Below, piece by piece: positions 28,066-33,960 of a stretch of 35,740 nt of DNA. The position numbers and the translations under genes were made by a program. The notes beneath the pieces are model-generated. The model worked only from the letters and a program-made list of their open reading frames with translations. It was not told the DNA's origin and searched no databases. Every line of letters begins with the position of its first letter. Positions within the stretch are counted from its first letter, which is position 1. The DNA comes from Burkholderiales bacterium (GTDB lineage: Bacteria; Pseudomonadota; Gammaproteobacteria; Burkholderiales; Burkholderiaceae_C). The DNA lies in assembly GCA_019509985.1 (NCBI GenBank), contig JAEKLF010000079.1, positions 1 through 35,740 on the forward strand. The letters run 5' to 3'.

Positions 28066-28664
28066 ACCTAAAACACTTCTTTCTGCCCTGCCTGTCGGCT
28101 GCGCTCCTTTCCTGCGGTGTGTGGGTTTCGGCTGCCCAAGCCGGTGCCGTCACCACCCAGCTCGGTATGGATGACGGCCTTGGCCTCACCTTGGCGAGCG
28201 GTGATGCGTTCTATTTCGGCGACCTGAACCCCGGAACGGGCGTCGATGAATGGCACGAGGGTGGCTTCAGCACCGTGCTGAGTTCCAGCTGGAGCGGCAC
28301 CGTCGTTGCGGCCAGCCTGGAGGTGTTCAGTGGCGGCTGGGGTCTGGATGCGCCGGCCCAAGTTCTGCTGAACGGCACGGTCATTGGTACCCTTAGCGTG
28401 GGTGATCTCACGGCCACGCCCAGCGGCGAAAACGTCGCCTTCCGTGACGTCTTCAGCCTTGATCCCTTCCTCGGCCTGTTGAATGGCAACGACCTCATTG
28501 AGATACAGCCCGCAAACGCGGGCGACGACGGTGCTCTCGGCCTGCTGAAACTTACCTTGCGGACCCAGGATGCTGGCGGCAATACCGTCGCCGAGCCCGC
28601 CAGCCTTGCGCTGGCCGGGCTGGCTCTGGTTGGCGTCGTCGCCACCCGCCGTCGCAGAGCCTGA
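28062..28664 (+). CDS. PEP-CTERM sorting-domain protein, 200 aa
   Basis: The N terminus (MNLKHFFLPCLSAALLSCGV, on to AQA/G) is a signal peptide with a likely signal peptidase I cut after residue 27. The body (about 28-175) is beta-rich, Gly/Asp/Leu-rich and unassigned; two features are an EVFSGGWGLDAPAQVLLNG stretch and many Asp. The C terminus has the tripartite PEP-CTERM form: AEPAS (for the usual PEPAS), a hydrophobic LALAGLALVGVVA, then TRRRRA. In known systems such tails are handled by exosortase/EpsH, linked to exopolysaccharide and biofilm. No exosortase gene is visible. The ATG is chosen because it gives the signal peptide. No clear Shine-Dalgarno precedes it, which fits coupling to upstream translation. 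A terminator follows 21 bases after the stop. Confidence 0.88.
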   Translation: MNLKHFFLPCLSAALLSCGVWVSAAQAGAVTTQLGMDDGLGLTLASGDAFYFGDLNPGTGVDEWHEGGFSTVLSSSWSGTVVAASLEVFSGGWGLDAPAQVLLNGTVIGTLSVGDLTATPSGENVAFRDVFSLDPFLGLLNGNDLIEIQPANAGDDGALGLLKLTLRTQDAGGNTVAEPASLALAGLALVGVVATRRRRA

Positions 28665-28685
28665 ACGGTTCTCGCGCACACTCAC

Positions 28686-28719
28686 ACGCGCCGGCCAATT
28701 CGGTCGGCGCGTTTGTTTT
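28686..28719 (+). terminator. Rho-independent terminator between the PEP-CTERM and TolC-like genes
   Basis: An 11-bp stem (28686-28696 pairing with 28702-28712, one G-T pair) encloses a 5-base loop, AATTC, and runs into a T-rich tail, TTTGTTTT, at 28712-28719. This is a textbook intrinsic terminator on the + strand. It would end the giant/PEP-CTERM transcript. It also lies only about 10 bases before the likely start of the next gene, so it could act as an attenuator for the export operon. Confidence 0.85.
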
Positions 28720-28728
28720 GACAGACCC

Positions 28729-30090
28729 TTGTTGCTGATTCGAATCCTCACGCCACTGCTGGCGCTGGCTGTCGCCCTGCCCGCCGCAGCTCAGACCCTG
28801 CCCGAGCTTGCCACCCGCGCTCTCGACGCCGATCCGGCTGTGCGCGCCAGCGGCGCGTCGCTGCGTGCGGCCGAAGAGCGCCTGTTCCAAGCCAAGGCCG
28901 CCTACGGTCCGACGGCCAATTTCACGGGCACGGCCAGCAACAGCCATTACGCCGAAGCCCCCAGCTACGACTCGCGGCCGTTCAGGTCCGAGCAGTACGT
29001 CGTGCAGGTCAACCAGCCGCTGTGGCGTGGTGCGCTCTACCCGGCGATGCAGGCCGCGCGCAGTCAGCTCGAACAGGCCGAGAGCGCGCTGACCCAGGCG
29101 CGCCTCGAGGCCCAGCAGCGCCTGGCCGAGGCGGTCCTGGAAGTGTTCAAGGCGCGCGACGTGCTGGCCCATGCGACCGCGCTGCGCGAGGCCCAGGGCG
29201 AGCAGCTCGCCATGGCGCGGCGCAGCTTCCAGGTCGGCCGCGCGGCCTCGCCGGAGGTGCGCGAGGCCGAGGCGCGGGTCGACAACGCCGTGGCCCAGGT
29301 GCTGGCCGCCGAGGCCGATCTCGATCTGCGCCAGCAGGTGCTGGCCGAGGTGGCCAACGGGCCGACGCCGGCATTGCTCGCGCGTGCTGTCGCGCCAGAG
29401 GCGCTGCCGCCGTTGCAGGCCAATGGCGTGCTGGACTGGCTGTCGCGGGCCGAGGGCGACAGCCCGCAGCTGCGTCAGGCGCGCTTGGCCGTCGAAGCCG
29501 CCGAGGCCGAGACGCGCAAGGCCTCGCTCGCGCATGCGCCCACCGTGGACCTGAACGCCAGCTACACGCGCTCCAACGACACCGGCACGGTGACGAGCAT
29601 CTTCCCGCGCCGTGGCAACACCTCGGCCGTTGGCGCCACGTTGACCATCCCGCTGTTCGCCAGCGGCGCGACGCAGTCCAAGGTGGCTGAGACGCTGGCC
29701 CTGCGCGACAAGGCCCTGGGTGAGCTGGAACTGGCTCGTCGCACCCTCGTCATCGGCGTGCGCCAGGCCTTCGTCACGACGCTGTCGTCCCTGTCCCAGG
29801 CCAGGGCGCTGGCGACGGCCGAGCGCTCGCAGGCGCTGTCGGTGCGCGCCAACCAGCGCGGCTACGAGGTCGGCATCAAGACCAATGCCGACGTGCTCGA
29901 CGCCCAGGGCAAGCTCTTCGAGGCGCGCCGAGACCTCTCGCGGGCGCGGCACGACGCCTGGGCGAGTTACTTCAAGCTGCGCGCGCTCGCGGGCCAGCTC
30001 GGCGACGCCGACTGGGAGGCGCTGGACGCCCAGCTCGTCGAACATCACCCGAGCGAGATGGGCCGCGCGCGGGATCGGAGCGGCTCATGA
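28729..30090 (+). CDS. TolC-family outer-membrane efflux/secretion protein, about 453 aa
   Basis: This is predicted to form the outer-membrane channel and periplasmic tunnel of a tripartite exporter. The TTG at 28729 is chosen because it yields MLLIRILTPLLALAVALPAA, a signal peptide ending AAAQ. No in-frame ATG or GTG lies near it, and the ATG at 28570 would read through the PEP-CTERM tail and the terminator. Two OEP halves are visible: LPELATRALDADPAVRASGA at the start, VNQPLWRG mid-first half, then LTIPLFASGATQSKV and NQRGYEVGIKTNADVLDAQG in the second. Long Ala/Glu/Arg-rich helices match the TolC coiled coils, and length is typical of the family. No good Shine-Dalgarno is seen. Its stop overlaps the next gene by four bases (ATGA), showing an operon. 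In context it should pair with the two adaptor proteins downstream. Confidence 0.92.
   Translation: MLLIRILTPLLALAVALPAAAQTLPELATRALDADPAVRASGASLRAAEERLFQAKAAYGPTANFTGTASNSHYAEAPSYDSRPFRSEQYVVQVNQPLWRGALYPAMQAARSQLEQAESALTQARLEAQQRLAEAVLEVFKARDVLAHATALREAQGEQLAMARRSFQVGRAASPEVREAEARVDNAVAQVLAAEADLDLRQQVLAEVANGPTPALLARAVAPEALPPLQANGVLDWLSRAEGDSPQLRQARLAVEAAEAETRKASLAHAPTVDLNASYTRSNDTGTVTSIFPRRGNTSAVGATLTIPLFASGATQSKVAETLALRDKALGELELARRTLVIGVRQAFVTTLSSLSQARALATAERSQALSVRANQRGYEVGIKTNADVLDAQGKLFEARRDLSRARHDAWASYFKLRALAGQLGDADWEALDAQLVEHHPSEMGRARDRSGS
30077..30080 (+). promoter_or_regulatory. Ribosome binding site for the GAF/HlyD gene
   Basis: GGAG lies six bases before the ATG at 30087, inside the end of the TolC-like gene. 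It supports the overlapping ATGA start. Confidence 0.6.
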
Positions 30091-31805
30091 CCGGTGACGA
30101 CCACGAAGTCGTGTTGCCGCCGCCCTCGGCCACGCCGCAGGCCGCCGAGCTCGCGCCGGCGCTGGCGATGTGGCTGCAGCGCCTGCACGCCGCCGGCCTG
30201 GCCTGCCAGGGCGTGGCGCTGTACGCGGCCGACGCGGCCTGGCGCTCGCCCTTCGAGCGCGCGGACGTGGCCGATGCCTGGGCCGAGGCCCGCGTGCGCG
30301 TCACGCGCGACAGCCCCGTCGCGCTGAGCCGCGTGCCGACCGGGGAGCTTCTTGTCGGCACGCATCTGGCGCTGCCCAGCGGCCAGCCCGGCATCGTCGG
30401 CGCGCTGCTGAGCCCGCCGCACAACGACCGCAGCCTGCAATTGCTGCTGCTGTCGCTGGGCTGGCTGCAACTCACGCTGGCCGCCGCCAGCCTCGCGCAC
30501 AACCAGCGCGCGGCCGAACTGCTGGAGCTGATGGGCCATGTCGGCTCGCAGCGTGAGGCGCGCGCCGCCGCGCAGGACTGGGTCAACCGCACGGCCGCCT
30601 GGGCGCGGCGCGAGCTGTCGCCCGAAGCCGACCTGCGCCTGTCGCTGTTCGAGGTGCGCCAGGAGCGCGCGCACTGGTGGGTGGCGGCCGACGTCAGCCA
30701 TGCCGAAACCGCCAGCCCCGCCGTGCAGGCCGCCACCGAGATCGCGCAGCGCGCCTTCGTCGAAGGGCGTGAGCTGGCCGAGCGCGAGGCCTGGGCGCTG
30801 CCGCTGCTGGACCAGGGCGAAGTCGTCGCCGTGCTGGTCGCCCAGGGCGGGGCCACCCCCGCCGTTCAGCAGGTGCTGCGCACCAGCGCGACGCTGGCCG
30901 AGCCGTTGCTGCGCCACTGGCGCGCGGCCGAGCTGCCATTGCCGGTGCAGACCTGGCGCGCGCTGCGCCGCGTGACGGCGAAGTTGAGCGGCCCCGGCCA
31001 CTGGGCCTGGAAGGCCGGCGCGGCGCTGGCCGTGCTCGTGCTCGCCGTGCTGTTGCTGGTGCCGGTGGACGACCGCGTGACGGCCAACACCGTCATCGAG
31101 GGCAGCACGCGCCAGCTCGTCACCGCGCCCTTCGAGGGCTTCATCGCCGAGGCGCTGGTGCGGCCGGGGGATCGCGTGCACCAGGGCCAGATCTTGCTGC
31201 GCCTGGACGACCGCGACCTGAAGCTGGAGCAGGCCAAGTTGCGCGGCGAGCGCGACCAGGCCGCGGGCAAGCTGCGCCAGGCCATGGCCGACCGCGAGGC
31301 GGCCAGCGTAGCGCTGGCCAGCGCCGAGCTGCAGGGCGCCGAAGGCCAGCTCGCGCTGGTCGAGGCCAAGCTCGCCCGCACCCGGCTCGTCGCACCCATC
31401 GACGGCCTGATCGTCACCGGCGACTGGGTGCAGCAGCTGGGCAGTCCGGTGGAACTGGGCAAGGAGATGTTCGAGATCGCGTCCGCCGGCTACCGCGTCG
31501 TGCTGCACGTGCCCGAGCGGGACATCGCTCGCGTGCACACCGGCCAGCGCGGTGTGCTGCGCCTGGCCGGCCAGCCGCATGCCGGCCACGACTTCGAGCT
31601 CAGCCGCGTGACGGCCACGGCCAGCGTGCAGGACGGTGCCAACGGCTTCCGCGCCGAGGCGGCCTGGGTCGGCGACGCGCCGGCGCTCAGCCCCGGCATG
31701 CAAGGCGTGTCCAAGGTCATCGTCGGGCGCAGCAACCTGCTGACGATCTGGACACGCGAGTCGCTCGACTGGCTGCGTCTGAAGCTCTGGCAATACTGGA
31801 TCTGA
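30087..31805 (+). CDS. HlyD-family membrane-fusion protein with N-terminal GAF-like cytoplasmic region, 572 aa
   Basis: The C-terminal half is a periplasmic adaptor: one membrane segment at about 309-328 (AALAVLVLAVLLLVPV), a lipoyl half near 346-375 (TAPFEGFIAEALVRPGDRVH), an Ala/Glu/Gln-rich hairpin at about 378-430, the second lipoyl half near 433 (RLVAPIDGLIVTGDWV), then a beta-barrel to about 550. Such proteins bridge an inner-membrane motor and TolC. The first 300 residues are not usual for the family. They read as one or two GAF-like sensor domains (for example WWVAADVSH and ALPLLDQGEVVAVLVAQGG), and by topology they face the cytoplasm. They could sense a ligand or dock the SecA-like ATPase; this is inference. 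The start overlaps the TolC-like stop; the next gene begins one base after this stop. Confidence 0.88.
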   Translation: MTGDDHEVVLPPPSATPQAAELAPALAMWLQRLHAAGLACQGVALYAADAAWRSPFERADVADAWAEARVRVTRDSPVALSRVPTGELLVGTHLALPSGQPGIVGALLSPPHNDRSLQLLLLSLGWLQLTLAAASLAHNQRAAELLELMGHVGSQREARAAAQDWVNRTAAWARRELSPEADLRLSLFEVRQERAHWWVAADVSHAETASPAVQAATEIAQRAFVEGRELAEREAWALPLLDQGEVVAVLVAQGGATPAVQQVLRTSATLAEPLLRHWRAAELPLPVQTWRALRRVTAKLSGPGHWAWKAGAALAVLVLAVLLLVPVDDRVTANTVIEGSTRQLVTAPFEGFIAEALVRPGDRVHQGQILLRLDDRDLKLEQAKLRGERDQAAGKLRQAMADREAASVALASAELQGAEGQLALVEAKLARTRLVAPIDGLIVTGDWVQQLGSPVELGKEMFEIASAGYRVVLHVPERDIARVHTGQRGVLRLAGQPHAGHDFELSRVTATASVQDGANGFRAEAAWVGDAPALSPGMQGVSKVIVGRSNLLTIWTRESLDWLRLKLWQYWI

Positions 31806-31806
31806 A

Positions 31807-33960
31807 ATGCAAGCCTTGCTGTCAGAGCACTGGCACGCACTCCGCCACCTGAGGCCGCGCCTGCGCGACGGCGTGCAGCCGCTGCACCGTCGCCTGCGCC
31901 GCCGCTCCTGGGTGCTGCTGTCCGACCCCGTCAGCCAGCGCTTTCACCGCATGACGCCGGAGGTCTGGCGTGTGCTTTCGCTGTGCGACGGCCGGCGCAC
32001 GTTGGACCAGGTGTGGGACGCCGCCTGCGCCGCGGCCGGGGACGGCGGGGCCAGCATCTCCCAGCATGAACTCGTGCAGCTGATCTCGTCGCTGCACTCC
32101 AACGACCTGCTGCAGACCCAGGTTTCGCCCGATGCCGGCGAGGTGTTCGAGCGCTTCGAGCGCCAGCGCAAGGCCAAGTTCAAGCAGAACTGGCTGAACC
32201 TGATGAGCCTGCGCCTGCCGCTCTTCCATCCGGACGCCTGGTTCGACAAGCAGGCAGGCCTCGCGCGGCTGCTGTTCAGCCTGCCCATCGCGCTGCTGTG
32301 GCTGGCCCTGGTCGCGCCCGCGGCCGTGCTGGCTGCCCAGCATTGGCATGAGCTGACCGAGAACCTGTCGGACCGCGTGCTGTCGGCCAGCAACCTCGTG
32401 CTGCTGTGGTTCGTCTACCCGGTCGTCAAGTCCATCCACGAATGGGCCCACGGCCTGGCCGTGAAGGCGCGTGGCGGCACCGTGCGCGAGATCGGGCTGC
32501 TCTTCATCATCTTCACGCCCGTGCCCTATGTGGACGCGACGTCGTCCTACCGCTTCCCGTCCAAATGGGCGCGTGCCCAGGTCGCGGCGGCCGGCATCAT
32601 GGCCGAGCTGGTGTTGGGCGCCGTGGCCGTCTACGTGTGGCTGTCGGCTGAGCCCGGGCTGGTGACGGCGGTGGCCTACAACGTCGTGCTGATCGCCGGC
32701 GTGTCCACCCTCCTCGTCAACGGCAACCCGCTGATGCGCTACGACGGCTACTTCATCGCCACCGACCTGCTGGAGCTGCCCAACCTCGCGCAGCGCGCGC
32801 AGAGTTATTGGGTCTACCTCAGTGACCGCTACCTCTTCGGCGCGCGCGACGCCGAGCCGCCGCTGGCCTCGGCACGCAGCGAGCGCTGGATCCTCGGCAT
32901 CTACGGCGCCATCGCGCCGATCTACCGCCTGTTCATCACCGTCGGCCTGATCTGGTTCGTCGCCAGCCAATACCTGCTGATCGGCGCGGTGATGGCTGTC
33001 ATGGCCGCCTGGCAAGCCCTCATCCTGCCGCTGTGGAAGGCCTGGAAGCATCTCGACGAAGGCGGTTCGCTGTCGCGCCGGCGCCTGCCGGCCAAGCGCC
33101 GTGCGGGGCTGCTGCTGCTCGGCTTGCTGGGCTTCCTGTGCCTGGTGCCGCTGCCGTTCTATTCGGTGCACCAGGGCGTCGTCTGGCTGCCCGACGAGGC
33201 CCTGGTGCGCGCCGAGGCCCCGGGCCAGATCAGCGCCGTGCAGGCCGCGCCCGGCACGGTCGTCGCGCGCGGCGCGCCGCTGCTGCAGGTCGACAACCTG
33301 CCGCTGCGGGCGGAGCTGACGCAGGCCGCTTCGGCACTCGCGCAGACAGAGGCCACGCTGCGCCGGGCCGAGGTGGCCGAGCCGGCCAAGTCCATCCCGC
33401 TGCGCACCGAGCTGGCCGCACGCCAGGCGCGTTATGACCAGACGCTGGCCCGCGTGACGGCACTGGACGTGGCCGCCGGCATCGCCGGACGCTGGGTGCC
33501 TGACGCACCGACCGAGCTGACCGGCCGTGCCGTCAAGCGTGGCGAGCTGCTCGGCTATCTCGTCGCCGGCCCGACCGACCGCGTGCGCGTGGCCGTCACG
33601 CAGGAGGACGCCGATCTCGTTCAGCACCGCCTGCAGTCCGTGCAGGTGCGGCTGATGCAGACGCCGCACGCCATGGTCGACGCGCGCGTGCGCCGCGAGG
33701 TGCCGGGCGGCGGCTTCGAGCTGGTGTCGCCGGCGCTGGGCTCGACGGTCGGTGGCGAGATCGCCGTCGACCCCGCCAAGGAAGGCGGCAAGCACAGCCT
33801 GCGCCGCGTCTTCGACATCGAGTTGCAGCTCGACCATGCCTCGCCCAGCGCCGTGTTCGGCGACAAGGTCTGGGTGCGATTCGACCTCGGCGCGACGCCG
33901 CTCGCGGCGCAATGGCTGCTGCGCCTGCGGCAAGCCTTCCTGTCGAGGTTGAATGTCTGA
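31807..33960 (+). CDS. PqqD-like / M50 site-2 zinc protease / HlyD-like fusion membrane protein, 717 aa
   Basis: Residues about 20-110 (SWVLLSDPVSQRFHRMTPEV, then LHSNDLLQ) resemble a PqqD-like peptide-binding winged helix. A polytopic core of roughly eight hydrophobic segments (about 155-460) carries the M50 zinc site: HEWAH at 211-215 and NGNPLMRYDGY at 305-315 with ligand Asp313. All expected metal-binding and catalytic residues are present. After the last membrane segment a periplasmic lipoyl/HlyD-like part follows (AEAPGQISAVQAAPGTVVAR near 474, then a helical hairpin and beta-barrel). M50 enzymes cleave within or beside membranes. Here the fusion suggests it processes or receives cargo inside the exporter; this is inference. 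Translation starts one base after the previous stop and ends overlapping the SecA-like start by eight bases. Confidence 0.88.
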   Translation: MQALLSEHWHALRHLRPRLRDGVQPLHRRLRRRSWVLLSDPVSQRFHRMTPEVWRVLSLCDGRRTLDQVWDAACAAAGDGGASISQHELVQLISSLHSNDLLQTQVSPDAGEVFERFERQRKAKFKQNWLNLMSLRLPLFHPDAWFDKQAGLARLLFSLPIALLWLALVAPAAVLAAQHWHELTENLSDRVLSASNLVLLWFVYPVVKSIHEWAHGLAVKARGGTVREIGLLFIIFTPVPYVDATSSYRFPSKWARAQVAAAGIMAELVLGAVAVYVWLSAEPGLVTAVAYNVVLIAGVSTLLVNGNPLMRYDGYFIATDLLELPNLAQRAQSYWVYLSDRYLFGARDAEPPLASARSERWILGIYGAIAPIYRLFITVGLIWFVASQYLLIGAVMAVMAAWQALILPLWKAWKHLDEGGSLSRRRLPAKRRAGLLLLGLLGFLCLVPLPFYSVHQGVVWLPDEALVRAEAPGQISAVQAAPGTVVARGAPLLQVDNLPLRAELTQAASALAQTEATLRRAEVAEPAKSIPLRTELAARQARYDQTLARVTALDVAAGIAGRWVPDAPTELTGRAVKRGELLGYLVAGPTDRVRVAVTQEDADLVQHRLQSVQVRLMQTPHAMVDARVRREVPGGGFELVSPALGSTVGGEIAVDPAKEGGKHSLRRVFDIELQLDHASPSAVFGDKVWVRFDLGATPLAAQWLLRLRQAFLSRLNV

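Noticed and set aside
28095..28140. Lipobox (LLSC) in the PEP-CTERM protein's leader
   Set aside because: The residues before Cys are not a good lipobox and the hydrophobic run continues to a better signal peptidase I site at AQA.
28570..28572. ATG as the start of the TolC-like gene
   Set aside because: It would overlap the PEP-CTERM tail by about 95 bases and put a long non-signal extension, including the terminator sequence, before an evident signal peptide.
28718..28745. Possible sigma-70 promoter: TTGACA, 16-base spacer, TCGAAT
   Set aside because: The -35 is perfect, but the -10 matches only 4 of 6. Transcription would start inside the TolC-like signal-peptide codons, leaving no sensible start codon. 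It may be chance next to the T-tail.
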